In this document: piece by piece, positions 36,654 through 49,200 of the stretch | Layout: each line of letters starts with the position of its first letter | How positions within the stretch are numbered: position 1 is the stretch's first letter | Assembly: GCA_013400975.1 (NCBI GenBank) | Contig: WBMZ01002684.1 | Span: forward strand, 83,377-147,376 | DNA: 64,000 nt | Source of the DNA: Atrichornis clamosus | Taxonomy: Eukaryota; Chordata; Aves; Passeriformes; Menuridae | Direction: 5' to 3' | Notes under the pieces: generated by a model | What the model saw: the letters and a program-made list of their open reading frames with translations, nothing else | Told to the model about the DNA's origin: nothing | Databases searched by the model: none | Position numbers and translations under genes: made by a program

Positions 36654-39600
36654 GCAGCAGGGCACCACTATGCTTTGTTTGATCCTGAAAAAATGTGTTT
36701 CACTCACTATCCTGACATTCCCCTGGTTTCTAATCCATATCACTGCCCATGAAAAGCTGCAAAGGAAATTGTTACCATGAACGATGTGGTAGGAGTCTAC
36801 CTATTTTGAGTGAGTATTCTTTGTCCAGTAGCAGTGTCTTGGAAGTTGTGATGAGCCATGCAGCATGATCACTCTGCCTAAAAGGCTTCCTGCTGTTGTC
36901 AAGGAGACTAGCTTCTTTGTCAGATGCAGCTTTGAAAGTGAAGCAGTTATATGAAGGAAAGCTGTGTGTACTTGTGATATTTAAAAGCACCCACTTCTCA
37001 AACTCTAGGAAAATTTGAATTCTTCTCCTTGCTTTCATCAAAAGAACAATAATGGGTTTTTAGTAATTTCTTGGTGCCTCTGTATTGTGCTCTCAGTTTT
37101 AATAAAGTCAAGAGACAAACCCAGAATTCCCACCTTTCTTCAGTGCATTGTTCTAAATCTTTACAAACATGGTTTCTGGTCTTTCTGCCACACTCACTGG
37201 TATCTCCTCGGCTTTCTCCAAGTCACTCATGACTTTTCTGGGCACAGAGTCCCATATGAGGTCTGGTACATCAAATGGGATCATACCAGTGCCAAGCAGA
37301 GTTGAAGGACTATCTCACGTACTGAACCTGGGTCTGTGCATTCAGTGATGTGATTGCCTTTTTTGGTAACAAGAAGTCACAGAGGGCTTGTGCTTGATTG
37401 TCTCTTTCTTGTGCCCTGCCTGCCTCCCACCAGCTCAGTAAATTCAGCAGTGGTAGAGCCAGAGCAGTAAATTCCCAACCCTTCATTTTCATGGTAAATT
37501 CCGGATAGCACGCCCTCTGGATTAGGGTGTACACCTAGTTTTGCATCTATCCCTTAGCAGTCTTAAACATATTTGCCTTGGATTCTTTGCAAGAAAGTAA
37601 TTGAAACAACACCAGACACTTTAATAAAGTCAAGTTGTGACATCGTCCTCCTTCACCCCTATTTACAAGGACTGGTGCTGAGATGCAGCAGGTAATTAAG
37701 TTGACTTGAAACAGTTTATTTTAATATATAAAGCTTAGCCATGTGTCTGAATCAGAGGAAGACATTTGATACTCTTCCAAGGACTTAATTAATCTAATAT
37801 CCCATGTTACAAAGAAAACATTTTAAAAAAACCTCAAACCTTCAAAAATGCAGGTTTCTAAAGTGCATTTTGCTTTACAAAACTCCACATTCTGATTTTA
37901 TTTAGTAATGGTTCTATTTCATCAATATTCTGGATTCATGAAAAGGAAAATGTGTTTTATTAGAGTACCGAATATGTCTTTTTACTGCATGAATTTACAA
38001 TCTGAACTGTCACTGATGAACGTTCTGGGATTTCAGAACGTGTTTCCCTGCTGTGCTGAGCATTAGCAATCTTCCCACCATAGATTTTATCTATTGACAC
38101 TCTTCAGCCTTTTCAACCACATTAGGCTATCGCAGCTATGACATGTCCTAGTGAGGCTGCAACTGCACTTTACTGTATCATTATTTCATTTTGTGAGGCA
38201 CGGGAAGGACAGGAAGCGGAATGGCAATTCACCCAGCCCTGCTCTCCTTTGACCTTTCCCCCATGGGTCTTTTACAGCTGGCAACAAAATCACAAAAGTT
38301 GACCTAAAGAAAAAAAGAATCAATGTTTGTAGGTGCATCTCTCTTTTATCTGTCGCATGTTTTCAGATTTGCCGCAGAAATGGTAACCTGCAGGCATCAA
38401 GTGCAGGCATTTTTGTCACTGCAGTGTTACTCGAAGGTGATGGTTACGATGTGTATTATTTACCTCCCACATTGCGCGTTCATGGGGCTGGGCTGTGGAG
38501 GCTGAGCTCCGACCTGAGCCTGCTCCAGCCGCAGGGCAGGAACGGTCCCTGCCCACAGGATCCCTGGGGCGAGCCAAACAGCTGGCAGAGCAAGCAGTGA
38601 GAGCGTAGGAGGGAAAAGAATGTCGACAGCAATGGAAAACTGTGCCTATGGAGTGTAGAGAATACGCAGAGCTCAGATCTTCCTTTTGAGGCTGCAAATC
38701 GGCGAGTGCTGGTTTAATGACGCCGCTATTCCCGGCGGTCCCGCTGCCTGCCCATTAGCAATTGACAGTTTTCCTGGCAGCTCCTAAGGAGTGATGGGAG
38801 AGGAACTGCTGTGCTGCGGACCAGCCTGAGGAATCAGCCTCAGCCTCGAAAAAAACACAGGAAAGGAAGCTTGTTACTTGGACAGCTGGACATTGAGGGT
38901 GGAGACTGGTGGTGATGCTGGAATGGGGAAGACAGGCCAGAAGGATGCGGGAGGAGGTCAGGAGTGAGGTTGCATGGACAAGTCAGTGTGATTAGATGCC
39001 CCTGAGGAGTAGGTCAGGAGTCCTGTGCCCTGCTGCAGGTCAGGAAGAGGAACACTCATCCTGCATTGTCCTGAGGACATTTCAGTAGAGGACGCTTGGA
39101 ACATCCAAACGTCCAAAGCCTTCTCGGTGTGTTTTACCATTCACCATCTCTCACTCTCCTGGCTGGCTCTACCTATTGCCAGCCTGGGTGCTGCATGTGC
39201 AAGAACAAAACCACCCAGATCCCTGTTGGTCAGGATAGGCTTCTGTGCTTCTGGATGTGATGGAAAGTTTCAGTACAGTGTTAGACTGCAGATCATTCTG
39301 TGAGCACCATGGTGCTCGAACACTGCACAGTTCCACCCTTGTCTCCCCTGCTTCTGTGTGCAAACCAGATAAAACAATTTCTCTGGGTCTCCACATACAA
39401 TGAAGGATAATGTTAAGACCATGGCTCCACCACTTCCAACCCAGCACACTCTGGAGTGAGAGTAAGGAGGCTCATCTCTGCAGCTCCCAGCTGGATGCTC
39501 TTCCTCATTTCCAATAATGTTGCCTCTAGTGGATCCTGGCAAGACAAATGGACTGAAGTATCAGACTCAGTATTGTTTGGGGACCACCAGCACTGTTCAG

Positions 39601-41700
39601 GAGTCTCCAGGAGAGGGTGAAGCCAGTGGGGGTGGAAAAACTGGCTGGTGGACTGGGACTGCTGCTTTCAGATGCAGGGAACCATCTTCCTTCAGTAGCT
39701 GCCTCTGAGCCCAGGAGTGTATGAGTGAACTGAGATTTTGAAGACCTTCTAGGATTAATCCACAAAATACTGTGACAGAGAGAAGCCTCATATCTGTTGA
39801 TGCCTCACTGGGAAGCTGGGGAAATGCCATGAAAACATTCAAATGGAAAAATAAAAGGTAGGTTTTGGAATAACTTTTTTTTTGTCCAGGCCATTTGCAC
39901 ACTGTTTCTTGTAGGCTTTGTCATGTAAATATCATTTCCACAGTGGGAGAAGTCACACGCTTTAAAGAAACTCCCACCCTGAAAAGTGCTGGTGACTGCT
40001 GACCTGCAGAGCTTTCTCCTCCTTGGAGGTGGCAGACCCCACACAACTTGTACTGCCGCTGTGGCCAGGTCCCCTCCTGACAGCTGAGCAATGCTAGGGC
40101 AATAAGTCCCTCCAATGACATTGGGAGACCCATAAGAAGAAAAGGATGTACAATGTCTGAATTGAACTTCAGGTGGCTCATTGAGGGTTTTCTTTCCTCT
40201 GGCTTTCATGGTGTATTTTAGCATCTGCACATGCTGGGATAAGCAAAAAGAATCTTCCAGCTGTGATCTAGCCTTGATGCTTTCAGTGGTGTAAAATGCC
40301 TCCATCTTCTCTGGCTTCTCTCATTTTTAATGCAGAGCTTTCCATTCTTCAGCAGAGGTAACTTCCAGGAGGGGAAATGGAAGATCCTTGTGACAAGGGG
40401 GGCAGGAATTGCAGCTCATTAAGGTGAGATAACTTTTGGAAACTGCAAAGAAAATGCCTTGCAGAAAGAGTAGTTTCACCTTGGTTCTTCAGGGAAGGAA
40501 AAAAATCCCTGAATCACTAAAAGACACAAGACAAAGACATAAGGGAGGAGAACAGGATGATTTCCAAACTCTGACTCTCTCCTGCCAGCATCTTACCTAG
40601 GCTATACTAGCTAGGGTATCTCTGGATCACACGTGCCTGGAAACGTCCTTAATCTCTGTCCCTCATGGTGATGAGTGCAAAGTGATTAAGGGATATCAAC
40701 ATCTAAAGACAATTTTCAACCACTTGCAACACAGAGGTGCACGGTTGCTTGCCTACGTACATACCTACCTACCAACCTGCCTTTAAACACCCTGCTCTAC
40801 TCACACAGGCCAGTGGTTAAAAGCCATTACAGCTGGTGAGGAAGTTTTGACTGTCCCTATGAATAATATTTATACAGCCTTATGCTTCCAGCAGAGAAAG
40901 GGGAGATGGATCCTTCCCCTGCAGTTTTGGTACAGCTGCCATCAGCCCTGTGCTCCTCCTTGCACTAGCTCGAAGGCATTTAGGACAGCCTTCAAGGGAG
41001 AAATCATGATTCAGGACACCTGTGGGACCTGTCACAGGCGGACAGTGAAGAAACACTGCACAGCCCAAGTCTACCAGTGGCAGAAAGGCCAGGTTCATTT
41101 CATGGTCCAGAGCTGATCCCCACTGGGAAAAAGAACTTTGCAAGATTCACAGCAAATTCTGCACTGCTTTCTCCTGGGGCTTTAAGATACCTTGCACTGT
41201 GGAAGGCGAACATGGTTTGGGTTTTACAAAACTTACAGGGGTACAAATTATTACTTTTCATAATGGAAAGGGATAAAAATGACACATGCTTGGAAACTAT
41301 AATTGCCTGAGGATCAAAAACTGCTTAAATGTCACTGTTGCTGGAAGGAAGCTCCTGGTGCAGCTCTTACTGGGTGTTTCTGCTGCCAGTCTCTAAAATG
41401 GAGCTGCCTGTCAGATGTACTCCTTGGAAATGCGTGTTTCCCAGAGGGCAAATGTTTGACAAGGTTAGACAGCTCTGATTACGTGCAAAACATTGCTAAA
41501 ACTCTGAATTTATGTAAAGTTTTCTTCGAGGCAGTAGAAATGTATACTGTTTTCAAGACACAAGTTCTACTTTTTGCACCAGTATGCACTGAATCAGCTC
41601 TTTACTACTGTTGTGATGAGCAGCCTGAACTGGATTCCTTTCTGAGTCTGCTGTATCTGTGCTTCCTGAAAAAACTAACTGTGATTTTAGTCTTTTATTT

Positions 41701-41720
41701 TCTCTCTCTCTCTCTCTCTT
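41701..41720. repeat. (TC)n microsatellite
   Basis: An uninterrupted CT dinucleotide tract lies about 45 bases upstream of the AG that begins the candidate exon at 41765. It enriches the pyrimidine content upstream of that site and may make the acceptor look better than it is. Confidence 0.9.
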
Positions 41721-41764
41721 CCCATTCCTTAATCTTTCAAAAGATTACTCACTCTTTCCTCCAG

Positions 41765-41824
41765 GAAGTTTACCTGAGGTGACAAATATCTCTAACATGG
41801 AATTCCACAAGTGGCTGATTTCAG
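41765..41824 (+). other. Candidate 60-nt cassette exon
   Basis: The acceptor context is pyrimidine-rich, ending in CTCTTTCCTCCAG at 41764. The donor is a consensus TTTCAG|GTAAGTG with GT at 41825-41826. The 60 nt are open in only one frame, which leaves two bases, 19 full codons and one base: a symmetric phase-1 exon that could be skipped without a frameshift. The peptide reads SLPEVTNIS then NMEFHKWLIS. I do not recognise it. Against it, the upstream tract includes a (TC)n microsatellite, and a good donor is expected by chance about once per strand in a window of this size. No neighbouring exon was recognised. Confidence 0.3.
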
Positions 41825-42774
41825 GTAAGTGCTCCTCACCCACAAAAAAGCACAATCAGCCTCATCAGTCAGAGGAACAAATGCCATGAATAAAACCATG
41901 TTCTCAAGGAAGAATCATATTTTCCTGAAATCAAGGAGAAATGAGTAAAGAAAGGGAGATCTGATATTATCAGAGTTCTATGAAATAGTGTAGAGTCTTT
42001 ATACTAAAAATATCTAGATTTACATATAATTTTAGTTAAAAGTAAAGGCAATACATATTCCAGAGAGAAAATATATAATGCTAAGAGTACTCTAGAGGAA
42101 TGAGTTGTAACTCAGGGTAACATTCAGGGGACTTCAGCAAAAGCAGAGGCATTATTAATATTCTTTAAAAATCTCTTCCCTTTTATAATGACTACAATTA
42201 TTTAATAGAGTATCATTTTTAGAACCTGGAACTGCCTTTCTACAAAAGACGTTATGAAGTGCCAGTTTATCCCAGAGGGACCCAGGAAGCAGAGAGTCTA
42301 GTTTTCTCACCATTGTTGAATTTGTGTAGCTTCTCCCTGCTGTATCACTGAATGTATCTCCACCACCAGAAAGTGGCTAGGCATCCAGAGACCATGACAG
42401 TCCTACCAGCAGTCCCTCACCTCTCTGCTGTCTCCTGGTACAGAAACCAATCCTTCAGAAAAAGTACAATACTGGTGAGGAAGGCTGGAGATATGTGGAA
42501 ACAGCAGAGGAGGGTAGTGGAGGGGAGTTTTGTAGGCCTTGTTTCTTCTTTCTCAGCTGCTACATCATTGTCATAGGTGAAGTTTTATTTTTTTGTGTTT
42601 GTTTCTTATATCTAGCAATAATACCCAGAAATAACAAAGATGGGTTTTGGTTCCTCTTACCTACTTTCAATGGTACCAGGTGCAAATCAGTCCCTGTTTT
42701 TTGACTATCCTGGAGTGTATTAAGCTCAGCATAGCCAACTGGATGAATAAATGATTGTCCTGTTATTCTCAGCA

Positions 42775-43258
42775 CCACCTCAAGTACTGTGCACAGTTTG
42801 GGGCTGCACAATATTAGAAGGATATAAAGCATTAGAACGTGTCCAAAGGAGGGTGAAAAATATGGTGAAAGGACTAGAGGGCATGACTTATGGTGCATGG
42901 CTGAGTATATTTGGTTTGTTCAGCTTAGAGAAGAGTAAACAGAGGGATGACTTCAGTGCTGTCTACAACTTCCTCAAAAGTGGGAGTGGAGAGGGAGGTG
43001 CTGATCTCTTCTTTCTGGTGTCTGATAGGAGGCAAAGGAATGGCTTAAAGCTGCACCAGAGGAAGTTCAGATTGGATATTAGGGAAAAAGTCTTCACTGG
43101 GAGGGTGGTCAAGCACTGGAAAAAGATCCCCAGGGAAAAGACTAAGCCTGTTAGTGTTCAAGAAGTGTTTGCTTAATGCTCTTAGATACATGCCTTTTGT
43201 GCAGCCATGAGTTGGATTCAATGATCCTCCTGGGACCAGGATATATCTCGATTCTAGA
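42775..43258 (+). mobile_element. Truncated CR1 LINE, ORF2 C-terminus and 3' tail
   Basis: This is the 3' end of a chicken-repeat-1 family LINE on the plus strand. One frame, open to a stop at 43174-43176, shows the conserved C-terminal segment of CR1 ORF2: LERVQRRVKNMVKGLEGM, then GLFSLEK, YNFLKSGSGEGGADLF, GNGLKLHQRKFRLDIREK, and RVVKHWKKIPRE. CR1 ORF2 normally encodes an endonuclease and reverse transcriptase; only the extreme C-terminus is present, so this copy is dead on arrival through 5' truncation, which is normal for CR1. After the stop, GGATTCAATGATCCTCCTGG and ATTCTAGATCATC resemble the CR1 3' UTR and its terminal ATTCTATGA-type repeats. The divergence suggests an old insertion; the boundaries are approximate. 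Confidence 0.9.
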
Positions 43259-46200
43259 TCATCATATTAGGGGCAATGCATGTCTGTGAGATGGTTAGAA
43301 GTTTATGCCATGATTGGTATTAGGAATGAGCTATGGAAATCAGAGAGTGGGTGTATTTTCTTACTTCACTGGGGGTGCTGCTCAGTCCTGCAAGATTCAG
43401 TGGAGCAAAGACACAGCAGTGGGGGTCCCCCCAAGCCTTACTTGCTGCATCCCTGCCTCACAGGTGGCACTTTGTTTGGAGTTTAAAGAAGCTTCATCTC
43501 TGACTGCAAAAGCTGTGTTGGAAGAAGCTCGTGGCATGCGCAGACCTCTACTACACACTATCTGTCTCAAGCAGTCTGCAGTGGTGACAGTGCTGATGGT
43601 GATTTTTTAGCATTTTGGGTCAGAATAACATGTGGCATGCCCTTAAGGTGCTCTTGGGATGTGCCATTGATATTACTGTACCCGTGGAGTCTGCTGAAGC
43701 CCTGCTGATGCAGAACAGAAATTCCAGGGACCTGTGTCTGTTCTACCAGTCAAGGAAGCAGCAGGGTCATCTGAAGGATCCTCAGTTAGAAAGCAAAACC
43801 AATTCCCCATAAAGATTTAAAAGCTTGTTTTATAAAATTGGCTAAATCTATTGCATTTAAAGTCACATCCTGAGAAGAAAGCTCAAGGTTGCTGGATCTG
43901 CTGAACTGACAAAGCTTCAGAAATAGCCATGACTAATATTTGCATACAATGACATCTTCAAAAGGGAATGTAGGTATCATCTGATGCTTGTTTCCGAAAA
44001 AAAGAGTAATGAATTGTTTTTCTCCTTTTGTCACTGCCAGCCTGCATTAGATTTTAAGGGTTGATCATTAGTCCTGGGTTTATCTCGCTCTCCCCAATGT
44101 ATTCCTCTCAATAAGACAGCAATCTGAACTTGAATACATTTGAGGAGAATTATAATCAGTCATTACAAGCTTGTACAGTCAGAAATATTAACTCATTACA
44201 TAGAATTCCTGAGCCCTTGCTCACTTTTTCTTTAGTTTTGAGCAAGTGCTCAATCATTCAAACTGCCATGGATTGAGCTTCTTCATGGATTGGTGCTGCA
44301 CTAACGGGGCACCTATGCCACAGAAATGTGGTTCAATGGAAGATTATTTGACAGAAGCAAACTGGCTTTTCCACTAGGTAAATTCCTTGAAAACTTTGTT
44401 TAAGGGACAGTATGTATTCAATTAGTTCTGTTTGTCTTTGCACACTGCCAGCACTCTTTGAGTCTGCTTTGATAATGGATGTGAGATAGATATGGCTGTA
44501 AAGTTTAAACCTATTACTGGCAATGTGCTATTCAAAAAATGATAATAGGACTATATAATAGCAGTTAAATAAGCACTGATTTTAAAAACCTTTAATGACA
44601 ACAGAAATCCCATTCTTTCCCTACTTATATTTCTGTTAAAAAATAAAAAAGCATAGGAAATTGGCACTCAAGTTGCAATCTAGGAGAAACCTGCATCAGA
44701 TACGTATGTTGAAGGCAAGACCTACAGTTCCTTTTGAAACAATGCTGTAAATGAATAACACTGAAAACCCCAGTGAAACACATCAATTGCCCAAGAATAC
44801 ATTCATTCCCAAGAGCAGAGAAGTTATTGCAGGCTAATGTTTATTATTTTTTTATATATTATTTTGCAGCATGCACATGACTTGCCAGGCAGATCACAGG
44901 CTGTTAAAAAGGGGGTTTCGAGCTCCGAAATAGACTAAAATTGAAAGACAGGGATTATGTTTTCTCTGTACCATAATTTACAGCCTTTAGTGAAAAACTC
45001 ACCAAGATATGTGACAACACAAGCTAAAATAAGTGCTCCAAGTAATAGTTTAGGGCAATTTATTGTTTCCACTTCCCTATAAAACACTGATCACGGCTGC
45101 AGTCCCTGCAGATGAAGGGACTGAATACGGGAGCATACATGAAAGATAGTACACAGAGTTCAGAGGAGCATTTCAGCAGTTCTTCATTAAAGCCCCAAAT
45201 GGGGGTCATGCAGGTGGGTTTAGGCAATTACAGCAAATCTAACCACTTGGAAAGCAAATTAATGCAATGTATTAAACCCAGTTGTTTTGTACTGGGAGAG
45301 AACTGGCACATCCTCAGTGCAAAACACTATTATGAGGGAAAACAAGTACCATTGAGCTTAAGTCAGCTCTGGAAATTGAATCCACAATTAGACAGGTAGG
45401 ATGAAAATAAAAGAAACTGGATGCCTTGGGAGGAAAAAAGGAGGAGTGTGGTGATGTGTTGGTCCCTGTGCAGCTCCTCCAAGATGCAAGCCAGCAAGTA
45501 GGACCCAAAAGGGAGCCAGAAAGGGCTTTGTGCCACTCTCCATGGCAATACCTGGAAGTCAGGGAGGCAGCTGTGTGAGCAACAGCCGTGCTCAGGACAG
45601 GAGTGCCGGCAGTATGCTGGACTGAGCAAACCTACCAGGCTCCAGGGTACAAGTCTGGGATGGCTGGAAATGGAGACACTGCCCCAGGAGGGGGCAATGA
45701 CATGCCCACACTGTCACTTGAGTTGAGCAGTGTGGTGTATACAACCCAATGAAAAGCCTTATATGCAAATGGAAAGCTAGCCCAAGGCAGGTTGTGTTGG
45801 GCTCAGGTTTGACTTAGATATACCAGACCATCCAAGGCTGTTGATGTACAAGAGACAATATTTCAATCAGGATTCTGTGCTAAAACACCGCTTTCATAGC
45901 ACTATTGAACATGATTTAAACTGAAAGCCCCAAAAGAATATCAGAAGGTCATAATAATGGTAGAAAAATTCATATTATTCACCCATATTTGTGTCAGCCT
46001 GGATCACCCTGCTGATAACTTGGTTTCAGAACACCCCAGAGGAGACGCAAGTCAGCAAGAATCACTGAGAGACAAGAGTGTGTTGGTAGAAAGAGTGTCA
46101 GCAACTCTAGGAAAATGTCAGTTGCCAAAGGAGATTCTGGCATTGTGAGGGCCAGTATCTAAACTGTGGAAGCTCCAACCCTTGACAGAGAGGCTAAAAC

Positions 46201-49200
46201 CTCTTTCTGCCAGCTGGTGGCTGAGCCTTGGTGGAGGCACTGCACACACCAGGTCACTGTGCTCGGCTGAGCCAGGGAAAATGTCCACGGGCACTTCTGG
46301 CTCATGGCAAATGCAAAATACCCCTTTCACCATGGGAAAGGAGCACAGGCACAGGCTGTTACCGTGACTTGGGTGACATCTGATAACTCATTATTCCTTG
46401 ATAATTTGGTTATGTGTCTCGCCTGAAGATCTATCTGTTACCACTCAGTGCCTTGCGTTTATGATGAGCTGAATGACACGTCCCCTCAGGCAGACAATTG
46501 CCTGAAAGAGGAATGAGTAATCATCTGGAACACAGTTTTGTCCCCCTGTTGGTGTAAGCAGTCCCGTGGGTGGATTCGCAGCAGGGAAGAAACAGTTGGC
46601 ATGAACTCAGATGTCAGAAGCAGCCTGTTTGACCACCAGTTCCCATCACCCTCTGATTGAGGATTGACATTATTCTCCCTTGCTTGAATGCTGAAACTTT
46701 CCAATGAGCTGGAGCTTTCTACATCATTTGTTGTTATTATTCAAGTGCCAAAAAGGCAGAGTGACCTCCAGCCTTTCCGCAGCCTGATGCCATGCCATGA
46801 GGACAGTGGGACCAACATTTAGAACACAGTTTCTGCCTGTCTCCCATTGCTCTGGAGAGCAGGGCATGTGAGCTGGAGGCTTGAGAGGACCTTGCCTTCA
46901 CACTCTTCCATGCAGACTGCTGTCTTTGCTATTGGCTTTATTGACACTAGTTGGTTTGCTGAATGTCCATACGTACAAGGGTGCAAACACAGGAGCTAAC
47001 ACCCTACCTGTAGCAGGCAAGTGGAATGAGGAGGCTGGCAGGTTTCAAGCTAGCATTGATGTCTTAATAATCTCACTCAAGGGTACTGAAACAGGTGTTC
47101 AAGAGACTTGAAGGGAAAGACTCAGTAAATGGAAACATGAAAGGGGTCCCAAAGAGGCTTAGGGAGTACAGAGTCTGGTGGGACAATGATGGCAGAGCAC
47201 TGAGGCTCAGGTTGGAGCTAGTCGCCAATCAATACTCATGGCACAAAGCAGTGTGACCAGGCCCAAAGCATTATCCCCAGAAGCTGACCCCAGTAGGAAT
47301 TTTGGGTGCTATGCAGGTTGGGCACACCCTGTCAAGTCAGTGGATTGCTGTGCTGGTACCACATAAGGTAAGCACCATGGCAAGGTGGGATGCTGATACA
47401 TCACTTCAGCTGGGAAGAAGCAGTGCAAGCCCATGCAAGGAACAACCAGGATGACCAAATGTCCTCTCTCATACAAAAACTCTCCCCTTGTTTCATTCTC
47501 TTAATGTACCAGAATTGTTCAGATCAGACAGGTTTCTTCAGAAATGCAGGAAGACTTATTGGCTCAGCAAACTAAACACCAATAAAACTGGGATAATGAG
47601 TCATTATTTATGCAGTGAAGCCATTATGCTTTTATTTATTGCACTCACTGTAATTACAGTTTCACCAGACCTGACAGTAACACATCCTTTAGTGATATAC
47701 CCAAAGAAAGGATTCATTTGAAAAAGAAAAATCCCACAAGTGTTAGTCATAACTTAACTTTCTACTGGAAATTTTTAGGAAGGGAGAGAGAAAATATAAA
47801 TCATAGATTTAGTAAGAAATATGTTTGTTTGTTTTTTTAATCTTTGTCATGTTTCCAACCTCCACATCACCCTGAAAGTACACACAGTGAAGCTGCTGTT
47901 GTGCTGCTAAGCCGTGACAGTGGTGGTTGTTGCTTTATATCATGAGATCTAATAAACTAGCACATGCTGAGATGCTTGTGGAAAATTAATTGATGATAAG
48001 CAGAGAAACTCCCTCAGACAAAAAAACTATCCTTATGGCAGATCCACCAGGTCTCACACGTTTAACATCACAAGAACTCTCACATCTCTCAGGTTTTCAG
48101 ATGACTTGTCTTTCCTAATTTCTGCTCTGTCATCAAAGTGTCAGTCTCCTATTCAGTTGTTGTGTAATCCACTCTGCCTTCAAAAAAAAAGTGAGATATC
48201 ACTTGTTAATTTGATGTAACCTGTCATTTGTTTGGCATGCTTCACCTGTCAGGTACCTCTGTGTTGACTAGCCTCTTCATAAATATTAAAATAAAGGCAA
48301 TACCTTACCTGGCAGAAGAATGCATAAATGGCTAATGATGAGCTCTGTTTCCAGCTACCTTCCAGGCATCCTCTCTGAACTAAAGCTTACTCTCACTCTG
48401 ATTAATTTTCATTGTGACCATGTCTATATTACTAACTGCAAACAAACAGAGAACCCCTCTCTGCTAAGACCTACAACTTTGAAATATTATTGTCTGATTG
48501 TGTCTCTATTTTAGGATGATGTTCAGAGGCCCCAGCCAAAACCAAGATCCTGCTGTGTCAGCCTCACAACAACACAGAAAATCAGTCACCTCTGAGATCC
48601 ACTACAACCATACTTGACTTCAGCTTGAATTTTTTTTTTCTAGTGTATAGATTCAAATGAAGACCCCATGGACTGGGTAAACTGAGTAGCTCAGTCCTGC
48701 CTCAGAGATCTAGATCTGTGCTGACTGACTCCTGAGGTCATCATCCCATGTAGGAGCGTGTCTCAGGAGATGCCACTTTAAGTCTGACTGCATTTGCATT
48801 GAAGCAACTTAATCCTGAATGTGGTGGGCGCTGAAGTGCCACCATTCTGGATTGGCTGGAACTTTCTTCCATCACCTTTTCCCAGACTGATCTGTTACTT
48901 TGTGAATTGCTGTTTGGCTCAGGCACTGGGGGCACACAGTGGTGCATGTGCCGAGTGCTCTCAGACTCTGAGACTGTGGCTGGCACCGAGCTGGAGGGGA
49001 GACCTCAGCTCCTCACAGCAACTCAAACAACATCAGATCACAAATGACAGGGGGAAAAAGCATAGATTCAGTGTGGTGAGAAATGAAAACCCCACCAGAA
49101 ATGAGGAATGCTTGCAGAAGTTCCTGTTGCTTAATTGTTTTGTTTGTTTAAAAGTTTGTTGCTTTTAGTGCTACTCCTGGCCCACACGGGGCTGTGCGCA

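Larger units (their letters stand above)
29344..41690. other. Non-coding stretch without a supportable gene
   Basis: No gene can be supported. A purine-rich segment at about 29,606-30,154 has a 182-codon plus-strand open frame that starts with a good ATG. It has biased K/E/G/R composition, no recognisable domain and no splice context. A 166-codon minus-strand frame at 39,805-40,305 is likewise unrecognised. Other contents are a pair of octamer-type sites at 35,497-35,516, a two-copy TTAATTAA module at 36,265-36,327 and an A13 run at 36,641-36,653. It is probably intron or intergenic DNA. Confidence 0.55.

Noticed and set aside
39805..40305. 166-codon minus-strand frame
   Set aside because: There is no recognised domain, no splice context and its length is within what chance gives in 64 kb.
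41303..41782. 159-codon plus-strand frame rich in Cys
   Set aside because: It starts at a TTG, ends in translated (TC)n microsatellite, and no Cys spacing matches a known domain.
48301..48330. Minus-strand donor CCAG|GTAAGG near 48.3 kb
   Set aside because: No convincing acceptor or conserved-looking open frame precedes it; isolated donors of this quality are expected by chance.
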